The notes: generated from the letters alone by a model not told the origin. A stretch of DNA of 64,000 nucleotides from Pseudomonas frederiksbergensis (GCF_001874645.1 NZ_CP017887.1:248001-312000), one strand, 5' to 3'. Positions 18,042 through 28,204 are shown, counted from the stretch's first letter. Numbers and translations: made by a program.

Positions 18042-18743
18042 TCATCCCCGGCTAGTATCGAAGCCTCGCAGGTGAGCTCCATAGGACTTTGTAGCTGCCT
18101 TACAGAGGTAGCTAGCGCGATAAAATAATGCAGGTAACTCGTCCTCATCATCAGGACGGACATGCCGGTCTATTCGGTATTCAGGATTCTCCGGGATATG
18201 GACCAGCCCCCTTACCTGATCCAATGACAGACCCAGAGCACTCGCCCACGCCTCCTCCATGCGACTGATATTGTTGGTCCTCTCAGAACGTAGGCGCCCC
18301 ACCGTGTAGTGGGCATCCCGGTTGAGCAGAATGAGCAGATGGTAGTGCGGCATCCCTCCCCCACCGACCTCTCTAGCCCAGACGTAGCGAACCTTGCAGT
18401 CACGGGCGTAGTGATTGCACTCACGTGCCTTGTCTAGGTTGTGCTCGATCTTGGCGTTGAAGGAGGCAATGAACCTGCTGACGACCTGATTCGTATAGGC
18501 ATGGTCAGGGAGATCGATATCTTGGGGTAACCTGAGATCCACCCTGAAAGCCAGCACCCTTGAATACTGAGCTAGCGCCTGGTCTATCGTTCGTTTTAGC
18601 CGGGAAAGGTACTCCATGACGAAAGGCCCCTTGTCGCCCATCACGGGCCGACCTTCAAAGGTGTCGTTGTAGTGCAGGTGGAGGTTGGGGTTGCCGGAAT
18701 GACGAAGCGGGTAATGGCGGGGGTTGCTAGGATTTCTATTCAT
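18042..18743 (-). CDS. Inovirus-type Gp2 family protein (YagK/YfjJ domain), putative replication protein
   Basis: The 233-residue product starts at the ATG at 18743 (MNRNPSNPRHYPLRHSGNPN), with AGAGG ahead; an in-frame ATG ten codons upstream is an alternative. The core has GGGMPHYHLLILLNRDAHYT, with an H-x-H motif like rolling-circle initiators, and ends YRASYLCKAATKSYG. Such proteins are found in inovirus prophages and related integrated elements. No coat, zot or other phage genes are in the window, so it is a solitary relic or a satellite. The stretch 17860-18041 shows no gene. Confidence 0.75.
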   Translation of the reverse strand: MNRNPSNPRHYPLRHSGNPNLHLHYNDTFEGRPVMGDKGPFVMEYLSRLKRTIDQALAQYSRVLAFRVDLRLPQDIDLPDHAYTNQVVSRFIASFNAKIEHNLDKARECNHYARDCKVRYVWAREVGGGGMPHYHLLILLNRDAHYTVGRLRSERTNNISRMEEAWASALGLSLDQVRGLVHIPENPEYRIDRHVRPDDEDELPALFYRASYLCKAATKSYGAHLRGFDTSRG

Positions 18744-18773
18744 GGTTATGACGCCTCTGTTGATGAGTTTCAT

Positions 18774-19164
18774 AACCTGAGTCTGCTGTATATTTTTTTA
18801 CCGTTACTTCGTACCTGCCTCCTGCTCTCTTCAGGATGCGCTAGTCGATGCTGTAATGAATCTGCCCATGAATCCTACGGGTAATACGTATTAGTAAAAG
18901 CATACTACCCGCACCGCAAATAACGCTCTCGGACACACCGGGATTGAGGGCAGCTTTTTCCAAGCTGCACCGTGAATTTCTTCAGGGCGTCTACTCCGGA
19001 GATAAACCATCGATGTACGGCACTGGCGCAGCGAGAAACCTAGCATCCTCTCTCCCGATGGGCCGAGCTATGAGGAGCAGCATTACCGAGCCTGCCGAGT
19101 AATCGACTGATTCGGATCTTGCGGGAGATAGCTGAGAATGCGGAGTTTCCTCAAGCGGCATAAA
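18774..19164. other. Non-coding stretch with two hairpins, possible phage origin region
   Basis: No gene is supported. CGGGTA at 18878-18883 pairs with TACCCG at 18906-18911 around an AT-rich centre that holds the palindrome ATACGTAT. At 18950-18968 there is a perfect seven-base stem GCAGCTT/AAGCTGC with a five-base loop. It lies just upstream of the Gp2-like gene, where inoviral origins and promoters occur. That function is only a possibility. Confidence 0.35.
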
Positions 19165-19195
19165 CGCCATGACCAGCTACCAAGCGGTCATGGCG
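19165..19195 (-). terminator. Terminator-like hairpin after the AlpA-type gene
   Basis: CGCCATGACC (19165-19174) and GGTCATGGCG (19186-19195) form a perfect 10-bp stem with an 11-base loop, followed on the minus strand by TTTA. It lies nine bases after the stop of the AlpA-type gene. Confidence 0.6.
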
Positions 19196-19203
19196 CAGAT
19201 AAT

Positions 19204-19434
19204 TTATTTGCAGGCCATACTTAAGTGGCTAATTCGGGACGCAGTGCCCTCAAGCAGGTTGCGCGCCTCGATTCTGGCTAAGATCCAATCGTGGACCTCT
19301 CCCTCTACCCAGCCCACGCAACGCTCCCCCAGCGAGACCGGTTTTGGGAAAGTACCTTCGGCGATGTACTTGTAGATGGTGGACCGGGCCAGACCGGTCG
19401 AGTCGATAACGTCTTTCAGGCGGATGATCCTCAT
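19204..19434 (-). CDS. AlpA-type excisionase/regulator
   Basis: The 76-residue product is an AlpA-family MerR-like winged helix. It starts MRIIRLKDVIDSTGLARSTI and continues YKYIAEGTFPKPVSLGERCV and GWVEGEVHDWI, the standard family pattern. Such proteins control excision or expression of integrated phages and islands. A GAGGAG ribosome site precedes the ATG. It follows a hypothetical gene by 53 bases and lies upstream of the Gp2-like gene, as in many small integrative elements. Confidence 0.88.
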   Translation of the reverse strand: MRIIRLKDVIDSTGLARSTIYKYIAEGTFPKPVSLGERCVGWVEGEVHDWILARIEARNLLEGTASRISHLSMACK

Positions 19435-19487
19435 GAACGGGGCTCCTCTGTTCGTTCAGAGGATGGGGAGAGTCGGTAAAAAATGAC

Positions 19488-20264
19488 TTATGGCTTCCCA
19501 GCCCTGCGCTTGGGCGGCGTGAGCAACCCGAAGTCATAGCGATTTTGCAAGTAAACTTCAGACTCCACCGTCAGCGGCCGAAGTTTGACCACGCCGGACC
19601 GCTCCTCCTTCAGCCAGACAAACGCCTTTGCGTCGATGAGGGCTGGACTCACCACCAAAGTAATGACCTTGTAGCCAAGATCGTCGGCCACGGGGAGCAC
19701 GCTCATTTGAACCGCCCCCAGCGACAGAAAACTGGCTTGACTAAATCGGCTACGAAACTCATGCGCGATCTCATGGGTCAGCCTGTAGAAGTGCTCGATG
19801 ATCTCCACCCATTCGGGCACCCAACAATCCGGCTCGGCTGTACCACCCTTTCCGACCCCCTTCGGTTCAGGCTGGCGAAAATCACGCCTGATCATTTCGT
19901 AGAGCTCGTCGTCCCACAGATAGGCCCCCGGCAAAAGAGCGGACCAGTGCCGGGACAGTAAAAATGAGGCATACCGATACAGCATGCTCTGGAGTACAGG
20001 GTAAACACGCGCTCGCTGCCCCATCAGGAAACGAATGACGCTCAGCGGCGTCACCAAATCTGAATCCCCATCCCTGCGGGCATACGAAGCGACATCAAAG
20101 CTGAGGATGTCGGTGTGGGTAAAACGCTTATCCTCCAGGTTCCAAGCCTGATGGCACCACGACCGCGCAGTGACTGGGGAGCCCAAAGCCTTGATGGTGG
20201 GGGCGATGCAGCGCCCGTTTTCGAGATAGTCCCGACAGCCTTTTCCCTTTGGGCCAGCGAGCAC
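19488..20264 (-). CDS. Hypothetical phage/island protein, 5' end replaced by IS3 remnant
   Basis: The open frame codes 258 residues. The first 41 or so (RDYLENGRCIAPTIKALGSP and on) are the tail of a broken IS3 OrfA, not part of the original protein. From about residue 42 the sequence changes to FTHTDILSFDVASYARRDGD and then SVIRFLMGQRARVYPVLQSM, with a later EHFYRLTHEIAHEFRSRFSQ. I do not recognise the family. A GTG at 20054 could start the remaining part. The true N-terminus appears lost. It precedes the AlpA-type gene, which suggests a common mobile element. Confidence 0.5.
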   Translation of the reverse strand: MLAGPKGKGCRDYLENGRCIAPTIKALGSPVTARSWCHQAWNLEDKRFTHTDILSFDVASYARRDGDSDLVTPLSVIRFLMGQRARVYPVLQSMLYRYASFLLSRHWSALLPGAYLWDDELYEMIRRDFRQPEPKGVGKGGTAEPDCWVPEWVEIIEHFYRLTHEIAHEFRSRFSQASFLSLGAVQMSVLPVADDLGYKVITLVVSPALIDAKAFVWLKEERSGVVKLRPLTVESEVYLQNRYDFGLLTPPKRRAGKP

Positions 20265-20440
20265 TTCGGCTTAGAGAGCACGTAGCCACCTGACAGGTCG
20301 AGGCATCGATCGTACTCTTCATGCCAGTTCTTCAGAGAGTTCTTCGTCGGGTAGCCCAAATGACGAATAGTTGCCCCGGTGTGCTTCCCCAGTTTGATGT
20401 AGAGCTTGACTGCTCGGATGCGGTCTTCGTATGAATACAT
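20142..20440 (-). pseudogene. IS3-family OrfA, frameshifted and truncated
   Basis: The frame starts MYSYEDRIRAVKLYIKLGKH and reads TGATIRHLGYPTKNSLKNWH, the helix-turn-helix of an IS3 OrfA. At about the codon for Lys in AQREKAV the frame changes and continues RDYLENGRCIAPTIKALGSP in the frame of the downstream hypothetical gene. The rest of OrfA and all of OrfB are missing. The region 20441-20546 is probably the leader and end of this IS. Confidence 0.75.
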
Positions 20441-20546
20441 GAACTACCTCCAAGTAGTCCAAGATTTCTACCGCCCCCCCTTTACGATCTCTGCAGGAGC
20501 CGCCCTGAACTCGCCAGTAGGCTCCCCCCAGGCCCACTCCGAAGAG

Positions 20547-21005
20547 TCAATTTTCACTCCCTCGCGTGCCCGTCAGAGGGGGAAACTCCTGGTCCTGGTG
20601 AGAGCCGCCTTGGAGCGCCTCCACTCTGGCGCGCATTGCCGCAATTTCAGTTTGCTGCGCAGCAATTATTTCCTCTGCCAACTGCCGGGTCAGTGGATCC
20701 TTCCCATGCTCCAACACCAATTTAGCCATGTCTATGGCGCCCTGATGATGAGGAATCATCATCATCAGAAAATCGACATCCCAGTTTCCGCTATAAACAT
20801 GAGCATGCATATCCGTCATCATCTTGCCCATGCTTGCATCCATCGCCGAGACAAATGGATGAGTGCCAAGCTCTGGCTTCTCTGCAGTTTGGACATGATG
20901 CTCATGCTCATGCTGCGCCATTGGGTCAGCAGCATGAACCAAGGAAAAAAGCATCAGCCCTGCCATCAGGCTGAAAGGAGCGGTCACGCGCATTGAATTG
21001 CTCAT
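20547..21005 (-). CDS. DUF305 periplasmic protein
   Basis: The product is 152 residues from the ATG at 21005 (MSNSMRVTAPFSLMAGLMLF), with a signal peptide ending near SLVHA. The mature part has Met/His-rich segments and the DUF305 signature DVDFLMMMIPHHQGAIDMAK. Members such as CopM bind copper, so metal binding is plausible. It follows the beta-propeller gene by 10 bases and is probably cotranscribed. The end is followed closely by the IS3 remnant. Confidence 0.85.
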   Translation of the reverse strand: MSNSMRVTAPFSLMAGLMLFSLVHAADPMAQHEHEHHVQTAEKPELGTHPFVSAMDASMGKMMTDMHAHVYSGNWDVDFLMMMIPHHQGAIDMAKLVLEHGKDPLTRQLAEEIIAAQQTEIAAMRARVEALQGGSHQDQEFPPLTGTRGSEN

Positions 21006-21015
21006 AGCACACTCA

Positions 21016-22404
21016 TTAACCAGAATGACTGGGTGTACCCGGACGCACATAAATCAGGTTGATACTTTTCTTGTTGCGCAAGTTACCCGAAGGTAATGCC
21101 AAGTTACCAACCGGAATCTGCTTGATGAACTTTGGCTGAAGTGGCTCGCTCACATCGAAGACGCTCACCACCCCCTGGCCAGCAGAAGGAGTACCGGGAA
21201 GTTCATCCTGCTCGTGACAAACGAACAGCAGGTTATTCTCTGGATTGGTCCAGATGCCGTGACTGTCGCGGCCGTGCGAGAAAAAAGTATTCACAAGCTT
21301 TCTCTGACCTACTGGGACCGCACGGTCGATTATCGCAATCTGACTGGACGCAATACCATCAGGCCCCTTGTCATCGATACGTGCATAGGTCACATAAACA
21401 ACCTTGCCATTAGCGTTCTCGACGAACTCTATGTGGTTCGGACGCGCATTACCACCAATAGAGACATGATCCAGCAGATCCTGCTTGCCCAAGACCGAGC
21501 GACTGGAGACGGCATCAGCCAGCTTGTGTGAGAACCACATTTCCTTGCCATCCGGCGCCAGCTTCTGGAAAGGTGTGAAGCCGAACGGATCCTGCTTCGA
21601 TATATCGATGGTATTGATCTTGACGGGGCGGCTAAAACCGTCGCCTCCTATATTCGTCTGATAAACTTCGATCTGCGATGTTTTCTGGGAAATCAGGAAA
21701 GCCAGAGCACCGTCTCTAGAAAACCACACCTGCGACGGCCCCGGCATGGTCGGAAGATACATTCTCAGGGCGCTATCCGCCGCCCCCTCAGAGACTTTTT
21801 TGGCTTTGTCGGTATCAAGGATCGCCACGCGGCCTTCGCCACGCAGGGCTACCCAGAGCTCCTTACCATTACGGCTGAACGTCGGTTCATGGGGCTCCCG
21901 CCCCACCAGCACTCCACTTGTGATGATTTGATCAGTGGTTTTTTCCGTCGCGCGCGGATTGGGTTGATTGCCAATAACCGCCATGCGCTGGGCATCAATC
22001 AAATAGACATTGCTCGTCCCACGACCAGTAGTCGCAATGAGTTTCTGGTCAGGGGAAGGTGCAGCACCATGGATATTAATCGCCCCATGGTAAAGGGGCT
22101 TACTGGTCATGGCGTTATGGACTGGAATAACGCCACCGGTGACAAACTGAAACGGCGGCCTAGGATCTTCGTCAAAGCTGGTCAGGTTCACAGTACCTTT
22201 TACGGTCAAGGTCACAGGATCAATAACGGTCAGCGTATTTGACTCCTCATTCGTAACATAAACCAAGTCGCCTGGCTTAGCAGAATTTGCCGGAATGTCA
22301 GCAGCAGCGGCTGTAGTCGCAAACAACAACGCCCCTCCGACCGTTAGCAGAGTGCGTTGGAACGCCGAGATAAATCTCTGTTTTTTCATTGCTGGTATAA
22401 ACAT
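21016..22404 (-). CDS. Exported beta-propeller protein (YVTN/YncE-like)
   Basis: The product is 462 residues from the ATG at 22404, chosen because GAGG lies just upstream; MKKQRFISAFQRTLLTVGGA five codons later is an alternative. A signal peptide ends near ATTAAAADIP. Repeated strands such as DLVYVTNEESNTLTVIDPVT and SNVYLIDAQRMAVIGNQPNP are the YVTN-type blades of a seven-bladed propeller. The C-terminus has HGRDSHGIWTNPENNLLFVC. It is the first gene of a two-gene unit with the DUF305 protein. Function is not evident; metal handling is a guess from its partner. Confidence 0.75.
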   Translation of the reverse strand: MFIPAMKKQRFISAFQRTLLTVGGALLFATTAAAADIPANSAKPGDLVYVTNEESNTLTVIDPVTLTVKGTVNLTSFDEDPRPPFQFVTGGVIPVHNAMTSKPLYHGAINIHGAAPSPDQKLIATTGRGTSNVYLIDAQRMAVIGNQPNPRATEKTTDQIITSGVLVGREPHEPTFSRNGKELWVALRGEGRVAILDTDKAKKVSEGAADSALRMYLPTMPGPSQVWFSRDGALAFLISQKTSQIEVYQTNIGGDGFSRPVKINTIDISKQDPFGFTPFQKLAPDGKEMWFSHKLADAVSSRSVLGKQDLLDHVSIGGNARPNHIEFVENANGKVVYVTYARIDDKGPDGIASSQIAIIDRAVPVGQRKLVNTFFSHGRDSHGIWTNPENNLLFVCHEQDELPGTPSAGQGVVSVFDVSEPLQPKFIKQIPVGNLALPSGNLRNKKSINLIYVRPGTPSHSG

Positions 22405-23087
22405 GAGTGAGCCTCTATCTTTAGTAATGTACACCAAGCATTCAGCGGCGTACACATTTTAAACAATTAAGTGCTAAACGCACAGTACCTTTAACATAGA
22501 CGTCAACCGACACCTAGTCAAATAGACGGACTCAAGGCTGATCTGTACACCGAGTGCTAGCATGACATGATTAGGCATTTCCGAGTAAATTCAGCACCAG
22601 CAGATTTTGAAAGCCTCAGTAAATTAAAACTGCCTACTGTAAAGCACCACTGTCACACAACTACTACCATTCTTGAGCCACACCGAAGTCCTGCCAAGCA
22701 ACCCCGACCAGGCATTAAAATCATCAGATCTGTAACTGGAAATCAGCCTCGGTAGCGATGCACTGCCGACCCCCAAAGCAGTATCTGCACACTGCATGAA
22801 GTCGACGCGCGGGAAAGTCGAGTGACTGAAAAGCAAATTTTCGGCCACTGTCAGCCGCCAACATGCTGAGACCAGAAAAACACCGAGTGCCTAATCCAAC
22901 TAGCGAACGATATCCTCGACATTGAAAATGTCCGAGCTCGACGAAGTCGTCGTGCACCTGAGCACGGCCTGGCCTGCAACAGGTGCCGAGATGAAGAACC
23001 CAGAAGACCCATACTCAGCATCAATGATCTTCCGAAAAACTTCACTCGTCGCTTTTTCTGAAGTTTACCTAGGCGGCAACCGCAGCA
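22405..23087. other. Stretch without a supported gene
   Basis: I see no gene with a start, ribosome site and recognisable product. One minus-strand frame (about 22911-23063) reads EVFRKIIDAEYGSSGFFISA and ends SDIFNVEDIVR without a start codon, and may be a truncated coding remnant. The first 100 bases probably hold the propeller-gene promoter. Confidence 0.4.
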
Positions 23088-23528
23088 TTATTTGACCAGT
23101 GTCACCGGCACATCACTGAGTTTGACCACAGCACTGGCCACCGAGCCCAGTAATAAACCCAAGGTTAGACCTGCACCATGGCTGCCAATAACGATGCTCT
23201 GACAGTTAAGTTCCTTGGCACAAGCAACGATGCTCGCCCCTGGCGCACCGATGCGAGTGTGGGTGGTAACGCTAATGCCCGCCTGCTGCAATTGCTTGAC
23301 TGCCGTAGCCAAGGCCGCTGCGCTGTGGCTTTCGTAGTGCTCATGCAAATCTTCTGCGGTCATGCCCTGGCTAATGCGGCTGGGCAGAAGCGGGTGGACA
23401 TAGAGCAAATTCACGGTGCAAGCATCGCCGAGCAAGCTGCCCTGCTGAATTTGCTTGATCACGTAGGCCAAAGCTCGATCGGCATTGGCGGAACCATCGC
23501 TGGCTAACAGTACTGTTGGCATGTTCAT
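23088..23528 (-). CDS. UspA-type universal stress protein
   Basis: The 146-residue product is a single UspA domain. It starts MNMPTVLLASDGSANADRAL and ends with the nucleotide-binding SIVIGSHGAGLTLGLLLGSV followed by ASAVVKLSDVPVTLVK. An AAGGAG site lies seven bases before the ATG. It is 219 bases downstream of the P-type ATPase gene in the same direction. Such small Usp proteins often travel with ion transporters in Pseudomonas islands. Confidence 0.92.
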   Translation of the reverse strand: MNMPTVLLASDGSANADRALAYVIKQIQQGSLLGDACTVNLLYVHPLLPSRISQGMTAEDLHEHYESHSAAALATAVKQLQQAGISVTTHTRIGAPGASIVACAKELNCQSIVIGSHGAGLTLGLLLGSVASAVVKLSDVPVTLVK

Positions 23529-23747
23529 ACTCCTTGAAAATTTATCTAACGGTGTACCACTGCAGGCCTACGGGCCTGTCAAGCATGAAGCTGTCCTATA
23601 TTGAAAGAGAGCCGGATTTGACTATTTTCGCTGTTCTCTCTCGTTTAATAACTCGCTATCCGCCTTGAAAGACCCACAAAACTGAATCAATCCGAGCTTC
23701 CCCACGCTACAAACGGTCAATCCCAACAACCTCCTGCCGGCAGCCTC

Positions 23748-26438
23748 CTAGGCGCAGACTTGCAAACGGCGCAACAAATATTTCTCCAACTCTACCAGCG
23801 CACACAGGCCGATGGCCGCCCCCAGACACCAGACCCAGGCCAACAGCGGTAGCGCGTCTGTCGCAAACAAGCCTTGCAGCGGCGTCCAGTAAGTCAGTGC
23901 CAGTTGTAAAGCGCAGAGCAACAGCACCATCGCCCAGACCATCGGGTTATCGCACCAGCCAAAACGCGCCGTGCCATGCAGGCTGCGACTGCTGAACAAG
24001 TAACCAATTTCGCAGGCCATCAGGGCATTCACGGCCAAACTTCGGCTGCTCTCCAAGCTCCAACCCAGGTACTGGCTGTAAAGAAACAGGCCGAGACTTG
24101 CAGCCATCATCATTACCGATATCCAGACAATCCGCCACAGCAGCACAGCGCTCAGCAACGGCAGGTGCGGGTCTCGTGGCGACCGGCGCATCAGCCCCTC
24201 ATCTGCTGGTTCGAAAGCCAGGGCCAGAGCTAGGGTGACGGCGGTAATCATGTTGACCCAGAGAATCTGCAACGGCGTGATTGGCAGAGTCAAACCAAAG
24301 AGAATCGCCACCAGCAAGACCAGTGCTTGCCCACCATTAGTAGGCAGAATAAATAGAATAGTCTTCTTCAGCGTGTCATAGACCGCTCGGCCCTCCTCTA
24401 TCGCATGGGTGATGGTGGCGAAGTTGTCGTCGGCCAGCACCATCTGCGACGCTTCCTTGGCCACCTCTGTACCCTTGATGCCCATTGCGATACCGATGTC
24501 GGCACGCTTAAGCGCCGGCGCATCATTGACGCCATCTCCCGTCATCGCCACCCGCTCACCGAGCGCCTGCAAGCGCTCAACCAAACGCAATTTGTGGCTT
24601 GGGCTGGCACGCGCAAACACATCGGTACTGGCCAGGCGGGCATCCAGTTCCACATCGTTCAGTTCGTCCAACTCGACGCCAGTCAAGGGCGCCTCACTGT
24701 TGAGCCCCAAGCTGCGGGCGATGCTGGCTGCCGTGGCGGCGTGATCGCCTGTAATCATCTTCACCCGGATGCCGGCGCTGTGGCAGTCGGCGATAGCGCG
24801 AATAACCTCTTCGCGCGGCGGATCGAGCATGCCGACCAAGCCGAGCAGAACAAAATCCCCCTCGATGTCGGCATAGCTCAGTTCATGCTGCACCTGCGGC
24901 AGGGTACGCAGGGCCAGGCCGATCATGCGCAAGCCCTGGCTCGCACCCTGCTCCAAGCGGGCACGCCAGTGTTTGAGATCGAGGGGCTCGTCTTGACCAT
25001 CGCGCCACTGACGGTTGCACAGCGCCAGCAGGCGCTCCGGTGCCCCGACCACATAGATCAAGCCATGAGCATTGCGATCATTATGCAGGCTGGCCAGGTA
25101 ACGGCGCTCGGAACTGAATGGAATGCTATCGACCTGTGGCAGGTGCTGATTTTCCTGCGCGATCTGCAAGCCCAACTTGCCGGCCAGCGTCAGCAATGCT
25201 GCCTCGGTGGGATCACCACTGATCTGCCATTGCTGCTCATTGAAGGAAAGGCTGGCGTTATTGACCAACAAGCCCGCGCGAACCAACTCACGCAAATCAT
25301 CGGCACTATCCAGACTGCGCAGTTGGCCGTCATCGCAACTAATACTACCGTGGGGGGCATAACCGACACCGTCGACCTGATAGTGATGAGCGGCGGTAAA
25401 GACCTGCTGCACGGTCATTTCGTTGCGGGTCAGGGTGCCGGTCTTATCCGAGCAAATCACCGTCACCGCGCCCAAGCTTTCCACCGCTGGCAAGCGGCGG
25501 ATGATCGCTCGTCGCCGCGCCATGCGCTGCAGACCCAGCGCCAGAATAATCGTCAATACCGCCGGCAAACCTTCAGGGATCGCCGCTACAGCCAAGCCCA
25601 CCGAGGCCATCAACATTTCACTGACACTGTAGCCACGCAACCACACACCCACGGCGAACGTCAGGCCCGCCAGACTGACAATCAGCAACGTCAGATAGCG
25701 GGCAAAACGGCTCATATCGGCCAGCAACGGGGTTTGCAGGGCCGTGACGGCGCTAAGCAAATGACTGATGCGCCCCAACTCGGTGTGCCCGCCAGAGGCC
25801 ACCACCACACCGCTGCCGCTCCCCGCGCTAACCAAGGTGCCGGAATAGGCCATACAACTGCGATCGCCCAAACTGGCGAGTGCTTCCACCGGCTCGATCT
25901 GCTTGTCCGCTGGCAACGACTCGCCGGTCAGTGCCGCCTCTTCGATGCGCAGATCGCGCACCTCCAGAAGGCGCAGGTCGGCGGGCACCCGCTCGCCCGC
26001 ATCCAGCAGCACCACATCGCCCGGCACCAACTGCTCGGCCGCCAGGCTGATTACCTCGCCATCACGGCGTACGCGGCTGTCCACGGTGAGCATCGACTGG
26101 ATCGCGCGCATCGCCTGCTCGGCCTTGCCTTCCTGGATAAAACTGATAACGACATTAATCAGCACCACGGCAAAAATCACCGCACTGTCGAGCCACTGAC
26201 CCAGCGCCAGGGTCATCAACATCGCGGCCAGCAGCACATAGATCAATAGGTTATGAAACTGCAGAAGAAAGCGCCGCCAAGGGGTCAACCCAGCGCGCTG
26301 CGGTAGCTGATTAAGGCCATACTCCCGCAGGCGAGCCGCCGCTTGTTCGCTATCCAGTCCGGCACTACTGCTGCGCAGTTGCTGCAGGCTGTGCTCGGCC
26401 GCTAGGGCATGCCAGTCACGAGAATCCGACTCGCTCAT
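23748..26438 (-). CDS. P2-type cation-transporting ATPase
   Basis: The 896-residue pump starts at the ATG at 26438 ([20 protein letters not shown]), with AAGGCG ahead. It has the N-terminal cation-ATPase domain, TGES in the actuator, the M4 motif [11 protein letters not shown], the phosphorylation motif CSDKTGTLT with Asp331, and [24 protein letters not shown] and the C-terminal six-helix domain place it with Ca2+/Na+-type P2 ATPases, not heavy-metal P1B pumps, since no CPC motif is present. The ion is not certain. It is divergent from nhaA. Confidence 0.9.
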   Translation of the reverse strand: MSESDSRDWHALAAEHSLQQLRSSSAGLDSEQAAARLREYGLNQLPQRAGLTPWRRFLLQFHNLLIYVLLAAMLMTLALGQWLDSAVIFAVVLINVVISFIQEGKAEQAMRAIQSMLTVDSRVRRDGEVISLAAEQLVPGDVVLLDAGERVPADLRLLEVRDLRIEEAALTGESLPADKQIEPVEALASLGDRSCMAYSGTLVSAGSGSGVVVASGGHTELGRISHLLSAVTALQTPLLADMSRFARYLTLLIVSLAGLTFAVGVWLRGYSVSEMLMASVGLAVAAIPEGLPAVLTIILALGLQRMARRRAIIRRLPAVESLGAVTVICSDKTGTLTRNEMTVQQVFTAAHHYQVDGVGYAPHGSISCDDGQLRSLDSADDLRELVRAGLLVNNASLSFNEQQWQISGDPTEAALLTLAGKLGLQIAQENQHLPQVDSIPFSSERRYLASLHNDRNAHGLIYVVGAPERLLALCNRQWRDGQDEPLDLKHWRARLEQGASQGLRMIGLALRTLPQVQHELSYADIEGDFVLLGLVGMLDPPREEVIRAIADCHSAGIRVKMITGDHAATAASIARSLGLNSEAPLTGVELDELNDVELDARLASTDVFARASPSHKLRLVERLQALGERVAMTGDGVNDAPALKRADIGIAMGIKGTEVAKEASQMVLADDNFATITHAIEEGRAVYDTLKKTILFILPTNGGQALVLLVAILFGLTLPITPLQILWVNMITAVTLALALAFEPADEGLMRRSPRDPHLPLLSAVLLWRIVWISVMMMAASLGLFLYSQYLGWSLESSRSLAVNALMACEIGYLFSSRSLHGTARFGWCDNPMVWAMVLLLCALQLALTYWTPLQGLFATDALPLLAWVWCLGAAIGLCALVELEKYLLRRLQVCA

Positions 26439-26702
26439 AATCAACGCCTTGGAAATAGAAAACTGAATCTAACATAGCATCCGCAAGTCACTTATTGGCC
26501 TAGATCAGGTTCGCTAGCAACAACAGGATTCAGGCTGCATACCCAGATAAGCGCAACAGCGCCAGCCCTGTAGACCGGAAGGGTGCATTGTTTGCCGTCG
26601 ACCTGCAGCAGGTGCAACAAAAATCAATACTGTTTTTTGTTCTCTACAGGGACGTTGCACGGTAGGGTGAAGGTCTGGCTCTACTAATAAGTGGTCTTCA
26701 TT

Positions 26703-27872
26703 ATGCGCGATACTCTTACCCGTTTTTTGCAGTTGGAATCGGCCAGCGGCCTAATGCTAATTGGCGCCGCCGTGCTGGCCATGAGCATCAATAACTCGCC
26801 ACTGAGCTTTCTCTACAACGGCCTGCTAAATGCGCCTGTGGCCGTGCAAGTCGGCGCCCTGCAAATCGCCAAGCCCTTGCTGCTGTGGATCAACGATGGC
26901 CTGATGGCGCTGTTCTTCCTGCTGATCGGCCTGGAGGTCAAACGCGAGGTGCTCGAAGGGCAATTGCGCCAGCCCGCTCAGTTGGTCCTGCCCGGCACAG
27001 CAGCCATCGGCGGCATGCTGATCCCCGCCTTGGTCTACTGGTGGCTGAACCATGACAACCCGGCGGCGGCCGGCGGCTGGGCCATTCCCATGGCCACCGA
27101 CATTGCATTCGCCCTCGGCGTGCTGGCCCTGCTCGGCAAGCGCGTCCCGGTGTCGCTGAAACTGTTCCTGATGACCCTGGCAATCATCGACGACCTTGGC
27201 GCAATCATTGTCATTGCCCTGTTCTACTCCAGCGAACTGTCCAACCTGTCACTGATTCTCGCCGCTATTTTCCTCAGCACCTTGATCCTGATGAACCGCT
27301 TTGGTGTCAGCAGGCTCAGTCCGTATCTGGTGATTGGCGCCCTGCTGTGGGTTTGCGTACTTAAGAGCGGCGTACATGCGACCCTGGCTGGCGTGACCTT
27401 GGCCCTGATCATTCCACTGCGCCCGCGGGACGGAAACGCTTCGCCCTTGCTGACCCTTGAGCACGCCCTGCAACCTTGGGTGGCCTTTGCCATTTTACCG
27501 CTGTTCGCCTTTGCCAACGCAGGCGTGCCATTGGGCGGTCTGAGCGTGGAGAGCTTTATGCATCCGGTCCCGTTGGGCATTACTGCTGGCCTGCTGCTGG
27601 GCAAGACTATTGGGGTGTTCGGCTTTACCTGGCTGACCATCCAGTCTGGCTGGGCCAAACTGCCACAAGATACCAACTGGGGGCAGGTGCTTGGGCTGTC
27701 GATCCTGTGCGGCATTGGCTTCACTATGAGCCTGTTTGTTGGCTCCCTGGCGTTTATCCCGGAGGTCAGTGAATACGCTGGCATGGACCGCGTAGGCATC
27801 CTCACCGGCTCGCTCTTGGCCGCCGTGATCGGCTACGCCGTCTGCTACCTGAGCAGCCGCCCGGCGCGCTAA
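26703..27872 (+). CDS. nhaA: NhaA, Na+/H+ antiporter
   Basis: NhaA exchanges two protons for one Na+ or Li+ at the inner membrane. The 389-residue product starts [20 protein letters not shown]; the open frame begins four codons earlier at a GTG, but I see no strong ribosome site for either. It has the conserved [20 protein letters not shown] and the ion-binding pair in ALIIDDLGA-type context ([18 protein letters not shown]). A terminator follows. The 260-base gap shared with the ATPase gene holds promoters for both and, in the nhaA leader, some short inverted repeats. Confidence 0.94.
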   Translation: MRDTLTRFLQLESASGLMLIGAAVLAMSINNSPLSFLYNGLLNAPVAVQVGALQIAKPLLLWINDGLMALFFLLIGLEVKREVLEGQLRQPAQLVLPGTAAIGGMLIPALVYWWLNHDNPAAAGGWAIPMATDIAFALGVLALLGKRVPVSLKLFLMTLAIIDDLGAIIVIALFYSSELSNLSLILAAIFLSTLILMNRFGVSRLSPYLVIGALLWVCVLKSGVHATLAGVTLALIIPLRPRDGNASPLLTLEHALQPWVAFAILPLFAFANAGVPLGGLSVESFMHPVPLGITAGLLLGKTIGVFGFTWLTIQSGWAKLPQDTNWGQVLGLSILCGIGFTMSLFVGSLAFIPEVSEYAGMDRVGILTGSLLAAVIGYAVCYLSSRPAR

Positions 27873-27883
27873 AGAGCAGACGA

Positions 27884-27910
27884 AAAAGCCGACCTGCGGG
27901 GCGGCTTTTA
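27884..27910 (+). terminator. Rho-independent terminator of nhaA
   Basis: AAAAGCCG (27884-27891) pairs perfectly with CGGCTTTT (27902-27909) around a 10-base loop, 11 bases after the nhaA stop. The run of T is part of the stem end, so it would work in both directions. The region 27911-28204 shows no supported gene. Confidence 0.75.
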
Positions 27911-28204
27911 ATGCGTTAGAGCGCTATCGCCTTGAATTAAATAGAAACAGATACGACAGAAATTTGTTGCTCCTTCGGAACTTAAATACCGGCCGTTTCA
28001 ACGACGCTAGGGGCGGTTGCAGGATCTGAGTGCAACACCGTTATTGAGTTGAACCTGATGACATAAAACAGCACTCTACTTACCTGGGTATCAATGCGGC
28101 CAGTTTTGGGGAATTTGGCTTGGGTATTGTTCACTCCGGCAGATCCCGTGATCGAACATGCACAGTCTAAAAAAAATCGCACGATTAGTTGGGACAAAGG
28201 GTAA

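Noticed and set aside
24405..26249. Long open frame of 614 codons opposite the P-type ATPase
   Set aside because: It is fully antisense to a well-supported gene, rich in Gln and His from GC-rich codons, and matches no family.
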